Source: Pararge aegeria
Taxonomy: Eukaryota; Arthropoda; Insecta; Lepidoptera; Nymphalidae
Assembly (NCBI RefSeq): GCF_905163445.1
Contig: NC_053193.1
Location: 1,550,001 to 1,614,000 of the forward strand
Length of the DNA stretch: 64,000 nt
Reading direction: 5' to 3'
The notes under the pieces were generated by a model. It was not told where the DNA came from. It saw only the letters and a program-made list of their open reading frames with translations, and made no database searches. Below, piece after piece: positions 1 through 10,356 of this stretch; the first letter of the stretch is position 1; every line of letters begins with the position of its first letter. Made by a program: the position numbers and the translations under genes.

Positions 1-344
1 TACCGAAGGTAATATTAGATCTACCTTTCCCTAAGTTTAAACAATGTATTAAAACACATTTAAACAATCTTGGTTACTACACGATTCATGAATCCCTTAA
101 AGACAAGGCTGCTTAAAAGCAGGCCACTCCGCTCTCATCTCTCACAAAACAGAAAAATACCAAAGATTGTTAAACTATAAAATTATGTTGGAAAAGAGCA
201 ATCTGCTGAGTTTTTTGCCGGCCCATCTCAGTGGAATCTGCCTTCCGAACCGGTTGTAGAGTCACTACAAACAGACTTACTTGACGTTTCAAAAGTACTT
301 ATAAACTAGGCCTATTTGAAATAAATGAATTTTGAATTTGAATT
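1..344 (+). mobile_element. LINE-A (CR1-like) 3' end, 5'-truncated by window edge
   Basis: Positions 3-116 encode the last 37 residues of a LINE ORF2 (KVILDLPFPKFKQC, then THLNNLGYYTIHESLKDK) ending at TAA 114-116. The untranslated tail follows and finishes with TTTGAATTTGAA repeats at 331-344. The same C-terminus and tail occur at 43450-44695, 53920-54505 and elsewhere in the window. The element sits in an intron of the transporter gene, about 30 bp before its first visible exon. Confidence 0.85.
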
Positions 345-374
345 AAGCCAAATAATGAAATGTTATTATTCCAG

Positions 375-1083
375 CGGGAACTAAAACTGTGGACGTGACC
401 CAAGAGATGGTTGCAGTGGGAGCTTGCAACATTCTGTCGTCATTTGCACAGTGCATGCCAGTCACTGGCTCCTTCACTAGGACGGCCCTCAACCACGCCA
501 GTGGAGTTGTGACCACCGCTGGCTCGTTATTTAAAGGTAACATTTTTGAACACCGACGCAAAATCGACTTGGTGAGTTTGATGTGTCTGTGTGTGTATGT
601 CTGTTGCATCTTAGCACCCGAGAGGATGGATTAATTTGTTTCAAAAAGGTGAATAAGTTTGCAGTGTTATTAGCTATGTTTGGTGAAAATGCAAGATGGC
701 CGCGATGCGATGGCTGATCAGTATAGCTTAAATTGCTTAACATGCTTAACTGTCCGCAGCCAGTCTGGTGCTGCTGTCGCTGACGCTGCTGACAGAGGCG
801 TTCTACTTCATCCCGCGCGCGACCCTGGCCGGCATCATCATGGTGGCCATGATGTCCATAGTTGACTTCTCCGTGGTCAGGAAGCTGTGGATTAGCAGCA
901 GTGAGTACTGCACCTACCAAGCGTGTTGGATGTATGTTAGATGAGCGCTAACTCGCCAACAAACTGATTAACCAGACCAGATGTACACAAACAAGAACAA
1001 ATAAAAACGAACGACTGCTATTCGGAATCGCGCCTGAAGGGCTACGAGCCATTCTTACTAACATAAATACACATACACACGCA

Positions 1084-1142
<59 letters not shown>

Positions 1143-4100
1143 ACTCATACTCACACACGCACGCACATACCCGCACACACACACGCACGCACACACACGC
1201 ACGCATGCACACACACAGACACACACACACAAACACAGAGAGAGACAGACTCTCTCAAACACAGTCACACACACACACGCACACAGCCACACAAACAAAC
1301 TTTTATTATTATTTATATTTTATTTTGTCTGTAGTATAATCCAACATGGACATGGGACATCCTGGCACAGGTATATAACTTACTTAAAAGGATGTCCCAA
1401 CAACTGATCAATGTTTTTTTTAAAACTTTTTATGAATAAGTCATTTTTCTTTTTAATTTTTCACATTAATTAATATTATAAATGTGAATATTATAATTAA
1501 ACGCTTTCACGTAAAAACTACTCAAACGATCGTCGTTTAACTTTGTACACATACTCTTGGAGGTATTAAAAGTAGCGTAGGACACTGATTATTAAAAAAA
1601 AAAGGAATATTTTATACAAAATATAATAAAAGTTATTTTCTTTTGTCACTTACACACTTTGTACACTAAAATAACTTAGAGGTATACATCAGATGTAATA
1701 TTATAAGCTAAAGAGTATTCCTGAACTGATTTTTATTGCAGTCCAGTACAAAAAAAAAATTACACTGGCGTAAGGGATGGTGACGGCACAGGAGAGCGTT
1801 ATGCCATCTCCCGTGGCGGCACACAACAGCAGTTTAAACAAATGCAGGGCCGTAAAGCCATAACGGCATAGGATAGCGTTATACCATTTCCTGTGACGGC
1901 ACACCTGAACTGTTTCAGAGTCGGAGCTGGCGATATGGGTGCTCACCCTGCTAGTGGGAATTACCGCCGGGCTGGAGTACGGCATCGCGGCGGGCGCTGT
2001 GGCCGACGCCTTGCGGGCCCTGACCGCTGCCGCCAGGCCGGACCTGCATAAACAGCACTTCAAGGTACCGTCAGGGACTCCAAATATTATATACGATTAA
2101 CGGGAAAATACAACGGGTGGGAAAACTTTATATTTAAATAACAACAGTTTTTTCATTAACATTATACTGGTATTTGTATAAAACGTGTAACATAATTACA
2201 AAATACTGTTGAAGGGTGCATACGTATATTACATAAGAAATAAAATCTAAAGAAGCATATTTATTTTTCTATACAAACAAATTCACAAGTATTTACTTTT
2301 GACAACCCTATTGATGCTAAAAGACCGACACGGGCATAGTAGCTTTACTACGACACGTACCTAATAAAGTGGCAGGAGTCACACTAAGACTCTATAAATA
2401 TTACCCCTGTTAAAAGCTTACTTTTACCTGTGTAAAATAAGTCGTTTTTACAACGTTTAACAGATTTAAGAAATAATATTGAAAGATGCATAAGTTTATT
2501 CAATAAGGAGTTAACCTGTGAAAATATTAAATCAAAAGAAGTTTATTTATTATTCCATACAAACGAAATTAAAGCATTCTTAGAGTATACTTACTAACAA
2601 CCATATTGAAGAAAAAATACCTGCGCGTATCTAATTCTAAATCACAGGAGTCACATGATTTTACTTTTGCATGTGTTAGGGCTGTATCTGATGTCTCTCA
2701 GTAAAAACGATGGCAATGGTTTACTCGAAAACTACTAGCGTTTCGGTTTCACAGACGGCCGATTGGCACAGTGGGCAGCGACCATACTTTCTGAGTGTAG
2801 GCTGTGAGTTCGATTCCCACAACTGGAAAACGTTTAAGTGGTGAACATAATGAATGAATGAATGAATACACTTTTATTGTACACCAAAGAAACAAAAAGT
2901 AGTTACAAAGATATAAATACAATCAAGAGAGTACAATTTGGTGGCCTTATCGCTACATAGCGATTTCTTGACATAAATGACTTTTAGGGTCTGGGTGTTT
3001 ATATGTATATTATAAGTATTTATGTGTATTATTTATAAAAATATTCATCAGCCATCTTAGTACCCATAACACAAGCTACGCCTACTTTGGGGCTAGATGG
3101 CGATGTGTGTATTGTCGTAGTTTATGCGAGTATTTTATACAGATAAGTCTCAGAGACAGTAAATAATGTACCTCTAAAGCCATTGAGTATTTCGGGTTTC
3201 ATTTACACTTAGTAAATGCACCACCCACATATTTTCTGTAGTTCTGATTCGCCATTTGGCCTGGAAGAGATCGTTTTGTAGCTAGAAGGCAAAAAATATA
3301 CGCTGCTTTGTTATTGCTTTTAGTTTTATGTACTTTTTGTAGTGTTCAATAATAGTATATTCATTCATTATCTTTTTGTTCTGTCAATTATTACTCTAAA
3401 AAGAAACTCAATTATTATTCAATATTTTTTTATCCCACTACAAGTTAGCCCTTGACTGCAATCTCACCTGGTAGTAAGTGATGATGCAGTCTAAGATGGT
3501 AGCGGGCTAACCTGTTAGGGAGTTTTGCAGTACCACCCCCAATCGGTCTCCATGCAACATCGCACCGAAACAATACATCGCTTAGCGGCACGTCTTTGTC
3601 GGTAGGGTGGTAACTCGGCCACGGCCAAAGCCTCCCAGCGGACCAGACCAGAGAAAATCAGAAATTATAAATTCCCAAATTGCCCCTGCCTGTAATCGAA
3701 CCCGGAACCTCCTACTTATATTCACAGCGCTAACCGTTGCGACAGAGAAGTCGTCAAAATATATTCACACGCAATTTTTGGATGGATTGATATTTCCAGA
3801 TCGGCAACCAAGAGTGTATCTCGCTAGCTCTGGTGGGCACGCTGGGCTACGCGAGCGCGGAGCACGTACCCCGCAAGATCCGTGCGCTCGACCACTGCAG
3901 CGCGCAAGTGTTTATTCTCGACGCCAGGCACTTGAAGAGACTTGACATTGGAGTTGTCGAAGTGAGTTTTACAATCTGACACTTACTCTATGGAGACAGG
4001 CTCACTCCCACTCACTCAGCTTAAAAAGGCCAAGTTACGATTAACTAACGCTACATTTGCTAGATGTGAAACATCGAAATTATTAATAATTAATACACTG

Positions 4101-6278
4101 AGAGATGTTTCATTATCTATACATATAATAAAATCGTAGACTATCCGTGTCTGTACATTAAAGATTTTTGCAAATAGATAAACCTGCGAGACGTTAGAAA
4201 TAAACAGTAGTACGTAAAAATGCATGGACTTTTTGTCTGTTTGTCTGTACGTCTGTTAGTTTGTTAGCCTATCACGCCAAAACTTCTGAACGGAATTGAA
4301 TGCAGTTTGGTGACTTTAAAAACAAAAACAAACGCAAACGAAGTCGCGGGCTAGACAGCAGCTAGGCTAGTCGAAAAGAAAAATAGAGTTATCAAAACGT
4401 TTTTTTTCTAAATTAATTGAAGAATATTTTTTTTAAAGTCCTATGTAATGGAAGCTCGATTTTATACATATATGTATATATATATTTTTTTAATTTATAA
4501 CACGCTGGATTTGTATAAAAAATTAAACTTAAAATTTGTCTGTCTGCCCTGGCTAGTTTCCGTTAAAATGTAAGACTGAAGGTTGATTGCGACATAGTAC
4601 ATATGATACCCGTTAGATGGCGCTGCTCGCCAGCGGCGTATATCTAACTCGCGCTGGGGAGATTCCCGCGCGTTTGACGACCTCCGCGCCGGCCGGTTGT
4701 TAGAGCATACTTACCTGGCGTAGGGGACACCGTGATCACGAAGGCGGTTCCCCCAGAGCGAGGCCCTTCCATTGCACTGCGGTTGGGTTGACCTCTGCGA
4801 TTATCCCTAATGCGGATAACTCGGACGCGTAATTTTTGGTAGTGGGGACTGCGTACGCGCCGTCCCCCTCGTATTAAAGGGAAATTCATACATATAATTT
4901 ATCCCTTACACATCACCATATAGCTCGAGCCCCAAGGAAAGCATACCTAGATTGTATTATGGGTACAGTATTAAACGTTTAATTTTCAAAGTTTGTGTTA
5001 AACGTAAGCTTATAGAAAAGTCCTATTATAGAATAAAGGACTACGAAATCGTCTTCTAATAATTTTAAATCACAATGTTAGACGGTGATAACAAAAAAAA
5101 ACACCCGGCTAAGTTTGTTGTGGGCTTCTTCTTAGACCAGGATTCGTTTGGAACCCTCGTAGCTTTAGATTTAAGTTTACGGTTAATATGGTTATCACCA
5201 TCATATCACTACCGTGTAATTCTCATGTACGCATTAAAAGTGCCACCAATGGACCTACTTGAATGTAGATATTTTTGACTTTGATTACTGATGAATAATA
5301 TATATAAATACTTATACATTAATGCTCACCACATGAACATTTTTCCAGTAGAAACTAACGACTATCTTCAACAATCATATATACAACGTGTAAATAAAAA
5401 TCGAAATAATACATCACAGGCTTTAGAGGTACATTATTTATTGTCTCTGAGATTTATCTGTGAAACCGAAAACCTACCAGTTTTTGAGTAAACCACTGCC
5501 ATAGTTTTTCTGAAAGATATCAGAGACAGCCCTAAAATCACATTGAAAATAAAAATCATGGTCCTTTATCTCCAATAGCGATGGCTTAAGTAAACACTAA
5601 ATAAATAAATATACTACGACAATACGCACATTGCCATGTAGCCCCGAAGTATGCGTATCTTGTGTTATGGGTACTAAGATGATTTATTTATTTTTACGAA
5701 TAATATGCTGTTACAGTAATTTTATAAAGCGGGTAAATAATTAAACATTGGATTACTAACCAATGTTCATGACATGGAATTGGTGGTTATTTTGATATAA
5801 ATACGACTGCATTATCGATATACTCCAGTCCTACATGGACTCGAACGATGCAGAGATACCTCTTGGTGTCTTAGTCGTTTATCAATACATGAATACTTAT
5901 AATATTCCTATAAACACCCAGACACTCAAAAACATCCATGTTCAGCACAAACACATTTTCTAGCTGATGGAATCGAACACACGGTCTTGGACTCAGAAAG
6001 CAGGGTCGCTGCCCACTGCGCCAAGCGACCGTCAAGTTTATTGGTTGCTTAGTTAGAGCGTGAAGCACAAACACACTTTCGCATATCTACTATTAGTAAG
6101 GGTGTTGTTCCAGAACATCATATCGGCGATACTAGACCTGGAGAAGAATCAGCATCGCTTCCTGTTGTGGAACTTCGATGCCAGCCATCAGAACCTCTTC
6201 GAGACCTTACACCCCGGCATGGCGTCGAGATTCGTCACTGGCCCTAGCATCGATCAGTTTGTATTAAGTAGGTTTTAA
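375..6278 (+). CDS. SLC26A11-like sodium-independent sulfate/anion transporter, 3' five exons
   Basis: Partial CDS: join(<375..536, 760..900, 1919..2064, 3800..3961, 6114..6278), 257 residues plus stop TAA. All visible junctions are AG/GT; intron phases are 1, 1, 0, 0, and the first exon starts in mid-codon. Seen: the SLC26/SulP motif PVTGSFTRTALNHASG (residues 28-43), hydrophobic membrane segments at about 54-88 (with FIPRATLAG) and 102-128, then a C-terminal STAS-like domain from about 150 to the end (exons 4-5). Known of the family: SLC26/SulP proteins are multi-pass anion exchangers of plasma or internal membranes and the STAS domain is cytoplasmic; SLC26A11 carries sulfate without sodium. 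Wording such as TAGSLFKASLVLLSL and YFIPRATLAGIIM fits the A11 branch best. The N-terminal ~350 residues must lie upstream of the window. Frame is open through all joins, so the gene looks functional. The assignment to A11 rather than another SLC26 rests on recognition only. Confidence 0.88.
1066..1300. repeat. (CA)n microsatellite
   Basis: Long, partly interrupted CA/CACG dinucleotide tract in intron 2 of the transporter; the cleanest run is about 1087-1137. Cysteine/valine-rich ORFs on the minus strand here are by-products of the repeat. Confidence 0.97.
1781..1907. repeat. Imperfect 47-bp duplication next to exon 3 acceptor
   Basis: The block TGACGGCACAGGAGAGCGTT at 1781 recurs diverged at about 1861 (TAACGGCATAGGATAGCGTT), each copy followed by a CCATYTCCYGTGRCGGCACAC block. 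The second copy ends about 12 bp before the acceptor at 1917-1918. Confidence 0.8.
2180..2390 (-). mobile_element. TIR-C element, truncated
   Basis: Matches the right half of the 7287-7686 copy in reverse: AACGTGTAAC end, then the GGGTGCATACGTATATT-like block and a CCTATTGATGCTAAAAGACCG segment. The other end is lost. Confidence 0.65.
2752..3137 (+). mobile_element. SINE-M (Metulj-like tRNA-derived SINE), interrupted
   Basis: A tRNA-like head (CGGCCGATTGGCACAGTGGG, box B-like GTTCGATTCCCAC) is followed by the family body GTCTGGGTGTTTAT and GGGGCTAGATGGCGATGTGT. A LINE-H tail splits it at about 2852-2975. The name Metulj is by resemblance to a SINE known from Heliconius. Confidence 0.85.
2852..2975 (-). 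mobile_element. LINE-H 3' tail
   Basis: Read on the minus strand it has the stem-loop AGCGATAAGGCCACC, the phrase TTGTACTC..., an AATAAAAGTGTATTC polyadenylation-like end and a (TTCA)n tail. It lies inside SINE-M. Confidence 0.75.
3255..3375 (+). mobile_element. LINE-H 3' tail, degenerate
   Basis: GGCCTGGAAGAGATCG and a weakened stem-loop, followed by the T-rich TTTATGTACTTTTTGTAGTG tail and an ATTCATTCATT end. Confidence 0.6.
3428..3752 (-). mobile_element. SINE-T (tRNA-derived SINE with LINE-like 3' tail)
   Basis: Minus strand reads a tRNA-like head (CAACGGTTAGCGCTGTGAA, box B-like GGGTTCGATTACAGG), a body with CTGGGAGGCTTTGGCCGTGG and AAGACGTGCCGCTAAGCGAT, and a tail CATCATCACTTACTACCAGG then GATTGCAGTCAAGGGCTAAC. 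The tail matches the 3' end of the LINE at 37770-37992. It lies just upstream of exon 4 of the transporter. Confidence 0.85.
4118..4365 (+). mobile_element. Helitron-like (Hel-B group) remnant
   Basis: Contains the phrases GTCTGTTTGTCTGTACG and GAACGGAATTGAATGCAG, and ends in CGAAGTCGCGGG...CAGCAGCTAG, the CTAG-type 3' end of Hel-B. The 5' end is not clear. Confidence 0.6.
4585..4706 (+). promoter_or_regulatory. U1 snRNA upstream control block, copy 1
   Basis: About 120 bp directly upstream of this U1 are conserved with the block upstream of the second U1 (10905-11030); the best-kept part is ACTCGCGCTGGGGAGATTCC followed by CGTTTGACGACCTCCGCGCC. The ATTCCCNNNNNTTT segment near 4662-4676 resembles an insect PSEA by pattern. 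No TATA box is evident, as expected for a polymerase II snRNA gene. Confidence 0.65.
4707..4870 (+). ncRNA. U1 spliceosomal snRNA, copy 1
   Basis: Starts ATACTTACCTGGCG, whose ACTTACCT at 4709-4716 pairs with 5' splice sites. It runs 164 nt, the usual insect U1 length, through the stem-loop I/II regions (GATCACGAAGGCGG; CCATTGCACT) to the Sm site AATTTTTGG at 4831-4839 and a 3' GC-rich stem-loop (GGGGACTGCGTACGCGCCGTCCCC). It lies inside intron 4 of the transporter on the same strand and is identical to the copy at 11031. Similarity of the flanks stops at its 3' end. No base seen would obviously prevent function. Confidence 0.95.
4985..5286 (+). mobile_element. LINE-B 3' end
   Basis: It opens with a decayed ORF2 C-terminus (AAAGTTTGTGTTAAACGTAAG; K-V-C/x-K-R-K-L-I-E-K-S-Y-Y pattern), then the tail with GCTAAGTTTGTTGTGGGCTTC, AACCCTCGTAGCTTTA and a TATTTTTGACTTTGAT end. 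Confidence 0.8.
5384..5597 (+). mobile_element. TIR-C element, 5' part
   Basis: Starts CAACGTGTAAATAAAAATCG and runs through GGCTTTAGAGGTACATTATT and AAACCACTGCCATAG; cut at 5598 by a SINE-M. A small SINE-M scrap (GATGAATAATATATATAAAT) precedes it at 5290-5316. Confidence 0.7.
5598..6036 (-). mobile_element. SINE-M, interrupted
   Basis: Reverse-strand copy: AAATAAATAAATATACTACG tail at 5598, tRNA-like head with box B complement ATCGAACAC near 5970 and the head end GCCAAGCGACCGTC at about 6030. Positions about 5690-5888 are foreign sequence that includes a SINE-D. A short Helitron-like scrap (6040-6100) separates it from exon 5 of the transporter. Confidence 0.8.
5745..5885 (-). mobile_element. 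SINE-D (tRNA-like head), nested in SINE-M
   Basis: Same sequence as 12497-12642: minus strand head TAAACGACTAAGACACC with box B-like GTTCGAGTCCATGTAGG, then a body with CAATTCCATGTCATGAAC. Occurs twice in the window, each time inside another element. Confidence 0.6.
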
Positions 6279-6294
6279 ATTATAGTAGTACTAG

Positions 6295-6418
6295 ATCTTT
6301 CAAATCACTATAAGTGATAAGGCCGCCTTTGTTACACAAATTTAATTGTACCTTTGTTGTTTTTGTCTCTTTTTTTTTTTCTTGTGTGCAATAAAGTATT
6401 TTTGATTCTTCTCTTGAT
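6295..6418 (+). mobile_element. LINE-H 3' tail
   Basis: AAGTGATAAGGCCGCCTTTG, a T-rich stretch, then GTGTGCAATAAAGTATTTTTG, typical of the family end. Confidence 0.7.
6390..6395 (+). promoter_or_regulatory. Candidate poly(A) signal of the transporter gene
   Basis: AATAAA 112 bp after the stop codon. It belongs to a LINE-H tail, so the gene may use a transposon-borne signal. No earlier AATAAA was seen after the stop. Confidence 0.4.
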
Positions 6419-6671
6419 CTTTTTGAAGTAAAACTTTTTTAGGCTAGGGAGTAACTCAGATCTTTTTTCTGACGGAAGTAACGTAGTAAGTCTGTGTAGT
6501 TTCCGCTATTTATAAATAATAATTTTGATTGGTGGGAACTGCTAAGTAAATGTCAAATACTCGCTTCTTGAATTATACGCCAGATTATTTATTTCCAATA
6601 TTTTCGGACGGATCAATTGTGAATAGCAAAGTGAATAAAAATTCAACAGTTTTAAACTAATATTTTCTAAT

Positions 6672-7135
6672 TTTTTTTATACGCGGACAAAGTCGCGAGG
6701 TGCCGCTGGTTACTTTATAAAAGGAATGGATTTTAAAAATCCTGTAGGAAGCTTTTTTCTCGGGATAATATCTATCTTATGGCCATCTCCAGGATGCAAA
6801 TTATTTCTTTGCAAAATAGCACCAAGAAAATGTAAGTGGTCGAATTCGATAGTTAAACGCGTTTTATAAATTTTCTCTTTTTAACCCGAGTGGAATTTTT
6901 ATCAATCCTGAAACATACATTATAATTTTTAATTTATATGCCAAAGACTAGTTTCCATCGATATAATTTTAAAAATAACGTACATTCAACTCCCTCAGGG
7001 GTCAAAATAAAAAGCTATAAAGCCTTCAACTAAAGTTGGGATATCGAAAGCAAGGATTTTTTTAATTTCAGACTGGTAGTTCCAGAGATCAGGGTTTAAA
7101 ACAAACTCTTCAGCTTTATTACTAGTATAAGATAA
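6672..7135. mobile_element. Probable degenerate Helitron-like element
   Basis: Begins with ACGCGGACAAAGTCGCGAGG, like the 3' ends of Hel-B, followed by AT-rich filler to ACTAGTATAAG. No second end could be confirmed. Confidence 0.4.
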
Positions 7136-7286
7136 AGATAATTAATTTAATATTATTCATAATTTGCAATTTTTTTCAGGTTTAGACGTTGACAGAAGAT
7201 TTTCATCCCTAACGGTGACGTAGCTTCATTCTAGGCTAATATTATAATTTTGAATTGTTACTTATTACTTAACTACTATTATTAAA

Positions 7287-7686
7287 CAACGTGTAAATGA
7301 AAACCGAAATAATACTTTACAGGCTTTACAGGTAGATTATGTAGTTTCACAGATAAATCTCATGATTTATCTGTGAAACTGAAAACCTAATAGTTTAGGC
7401 GTAAACCACTGCCATAGTTTTCCTGAAAGCCCTAACATCAGTTGCAAATTAAAAGCATGTGCCTCTTTTCACTTCATTAGGAACGCGTCCCGTAGCGTAG
7501 GTACTATGCGCATGCCGCTCTTTTACTTTCAATAGGGTTGCCATAAGTATACACTTAGAATATTTCATTTCATTTGTATGGAAAAATAAATATGCTTTTT
7601 TTGATTTAATATTTTTACAGGGTAATTCCTTATTGAATATACTTATGCATCCTTCAATATTATTTCGTAATTCTGTTACACGTTGT
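7287..7686 (+). mobile_element. TIR-C element, most complete copy
   Basis: About 400 bp, starting CAACGTGTAAATG and ending TTACACGTTG, with further inverted similarity (CGAAATAAT) inside. The interior has the family block GCGTAGCGTAGGTACTATGC and no ORF, so it is non-autonomous. Flanks are TA-rich, which hides any short target duplication. Confidence 0.75.
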
Positions 7687-7689
7687 AAA

Positions 7690-8324
7690 AACTACTTAAT
7701 TTACAGGGGTAATTTTGATAGGGTCTTTCGCACTTTATTTTGTAAAATGTGATATTTTTTTCTTACTTAGTTATTTCACCTAATTAAGAAACATACAGAA
7801 ACCGCGTACACGACTAATATTGAAGACTCATAAACCAATCCACTTTAGTAGTGTTTCTCGAACAGGTGGTTAGTCACTTCTTACTATTTAGCAGTCAACA
7901 GTGATTAATTTAACTCTAATGTTCTATATTCGTTTACCATAAAATGGAAAAAAGGTTTGTGAGCTAGCAACATTCTGCGGGTGTGAAGTGACACCTACGC
8001 GGGGCGTTTTATACTGTTTTTGGACACAATGTTGTGTTTTGTACACAATGTTGTGTTTTGGACGCATGCAATAATTACTAAATGAGGATTCTGTATGTTC
8101 TTAATTCTGTGAGTTATTTTAAAATAATTGTGTAAAAGTTATTTTGTACCAAAGTTTTTGTACATAATATTAAATTTTATTTACACTTTAGTTGAGGACG
8201 TGAGAATATTTCTATAAAACTCCTAAAGAAATCTTCGTTTTTTAATTTAAAATGTGTTTATCTTTTTAAAAATGTTTTTGTATACCTCATGGCTCACAGT
8301 AAAGATGATTTCTATATGCGCATA
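7690..8324. other. AT-rich intergenic stretch
   Basis: No gene seen. It contains a two-copy 22-bp tandem repeat at 8024-8066 (ACACAATGTTGTGTTTTG units) and otherwise nothing recognisable. Confidence 0.6.
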
Positions 8325-8590
8325 ACTGGGCTCGTTGGGCTAGTGGCTAGTTCAACTTTGGATCCGGGTTCGAATCCCGTGTCGGGCCAAACTTGTTAGG
8401 TATTGTGTATATTCAGTACCAGCCCGGAATTAGGAATTTGCCTTGGTTAGCTGCCGGTCTTGTTATTATAACTTATAACAGTTGTTAAACCACCAACCCG
8501 CATTGAAATAGGGTGGTGGGTCTTTGCTCTTATATGAGAGAGGAAGGAGGTTTGCGCTCATAAGTGGGACGTTAACAGACGAATCTGAAT
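8325..8590 (+). mobile_element. SINE-G (tRNA-derived)
   Basis: Head GGCTCGTTGGGCTAGTGGC (box A-like) and GGGTTCGAATCCCG (box B), followed by a tail with AGTACCAGCCCGGAATTAGG and GGGTGGTGGGTC. The acceptor-stem pairing of a true tRNA is absent, so it is a SINE head. Confidence 0.75.
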
Positions 8591-8989
8591 TATTAGATTT
8601 CAATTTGAAGTCGAGTTTCAGTGACAAAAAACATACTGTTTATTGTTTTTTGCGATTTTTTTATCAGCGTTTTTCTCAAATGCTGTAAATAAACATTTTT
8701 TTATTGTTAGAGTAATTAACTCTGTAAATGTAATTTGTATATAATGTTACTTGATTCGCATATAGAACATGGAAAATATTCTTACGCCCCTAATATGAAG
8801 ATTTACTTTGGTAAATCTTTTTAGAAAGTAAAGAAATATTATGGTGCTATTCAGCTGGTGATGCTAAAGCAAGTCTTAATGTGTATCCGTCCTTATCACA
8901 ATATTCCGTGTGGTAAATGACAGAATACCAGCACGTACCTCTAACTTTTCTAAGTTACGTTCGTTTTGTTTTAAACAATTAAAATATCA

Positions 8990-9175
8990 CCTGTTTCAAC
9001 GGCGAAGGAAAATATCGGGAGGAAACCTGCATGCCTGAGAGTTGTCCATAATGTTCTGAAAAGCATATGGAGGCCACCAATTCGTACTGGGCCAGAGTGG
9101 TGGATTGCGGCTATACATTGTGGGTGGAGGGAGAGCCATGTCCCGTGGTGGGCCGGTAATGGGTTGAGATATGAT
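8990..9175 (+). mobile_element. SINE-P, 3' two thirds
   Basis: Family phrases CAACGGCGAAGGAAAATATC, GAAACCTGCATGCCTGAG, ATTGTGGGTGGAGG and GGGCCGGTAATGGGTTGA. The tRNA head is missing. Confidence 0.8.
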
Positions 9176-9179
9176 GAAA

Positions 9180-9900
9180 AGGCAGACGTATTTTTAGACC
9201 TAACAGTAACCGTTTATTGGTGTAGTGAAACTGAAAGTAACCGTTAATTTTGTAGAGACGAGAGTTTGTATTAATTTGAAAATAGTCGGTTATCAAAATT
9301 ATCTCAGATCAACGATAATAGATTAAATAATAATGGACTTGACGTCTTACCTAGACCTAGGTCTTTCGTTCGGATTTCTAAGGTCTTTTATCCAGCGCTT
9401 TGATCAATAACGTACTAGGAGTGCATAAAAGTAAACAAATAAAGAACAAAGAGTTGTATATTTTTTGATAATCTCATATCTGTTGGATTTTTAAAATAAG
9501 ATAAGATATTCATTCACTTTTATTGCATTTTTGCCGTTAAGCATGAACACATTGCTTCTTAACTCGCAAACTAACGAAAATAATTCTCCCACAACTGTTT
9601 GTAACAATATTAGCTACTCTAAGTAGGTACCTATATAATAAAAGAAAAGACAAATCTATGTTACCATAGCATATTATGTTATATAATTATATATTAATCT
9701 TAGGTAATGGGATAACGTATTGTACAGTGATAGATACATAGCTAATAAATAATTAATTTAATCAACTTTTGTTTTATTAATACTCTTACAGGTTGGCTTC
9801 TTTTTTGTTTGGAATAAGGTTATCCGCCATTTTGTTTTCTTTTACAAAATTCCAGGTAATATAAATATTGCGTACTAAATAAACTACGATCAATAATTTA
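9180..9900. other. Intergenic, nothing recognised
   Basis: AT-rich; no ORF of note, no repeat family recognised. Confidence 0.5.
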
Positions 9901-10049
9901 AACAATCTTAATCGAACAGTGGCATTTTTTTGCACTGTTAGCTAAAAAATGTCTTTTACATTTCCTTAAAAATATATGTTTTTTTTCATTTCAACATTGC
10001 AGAGCGGGTGGGAGATCTTCAAATATTTTGGGTAGTATGTACAAAAAAA

Positions 10050-10167
10050 GCCAACATCACGCGGTGTTCCCAGGCGGTCACCTATCCAAGTACTGACCGC
10101 GCCCGATGTTGCTTAACTTCGGTGATCGGACGACAACCGGTGTATTCAACGTGGTATGGACGTTGGC
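10050..10167 (-). rRNA. 5S ribosomal RNA, copy 1
   Basis: 118 nt from GCCAACGTCCATACCACG to GTGATGTTGGC, with terminal stem halves that pair and the internal control region (GAAGTTAAGCAACATCGGGC) present. A run of seven T follows (plus-strand A at 10043-10049), the polymerase III stop. Against the insect consensus as I recall it, two substitutions: TTGTCG for TTCTCG and GGATAGG for GGATGGG. It is divergent from its partner at 10357. Solitary pair, not in a tandem array here. Confidence 0.95.
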
Positions 10168-10356
10168 ATTGGATAAAATGAATTTAGAAAACGAACTGAG
10201 CATGTCTTGGAACTACCTTCGTATTTGAACTAGTTTCTTCTAGACAAACTTGCATTGCTGCTTATTTAATGCTGTTGCTCTTATCTATGAAGTCTAGTTC
10301 AACTTATACTTTACAAACAGACTTAAGATACGTTTTCTAAATTCGCAAACTTATTC

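Larger units (their letters stand above)
2451..3212 (-). mobile_element. TIR-C element split by a SINE-M
   Basis: The element begins at CAACGTTTAACAG (2451), runs to TTTCGGTTTCACAG (about 2751), and resumes at about 3138 (ATAAGTCTCAGAGACAG) to end near 3212 in ATTTACAC. The two parts rebuild one copy of the family seen at 5384 and 7287. The interruption is SINE-M 2752-3137, itself split by a LINE-H tail. Confidence 0.75.

Noticed and set aside
948..1298. Cysteine/valine-rich ORFs on the minus strand
   Set aside because: Direct translation of the CA microsatellite.
3607..3945. 112-codon + strand ORF over exon 4
   Set aside because: It is in another frame than the STAS-coding exon 3800-3961 and begins inside a SINE-T.
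8325..8400. tRNA gene
   Set aside because: Box A and box B are present, but no paired acceptor stem, and a SINE tail follows. The same applies to all SINE-M, -P, -T, -D, -E heads.
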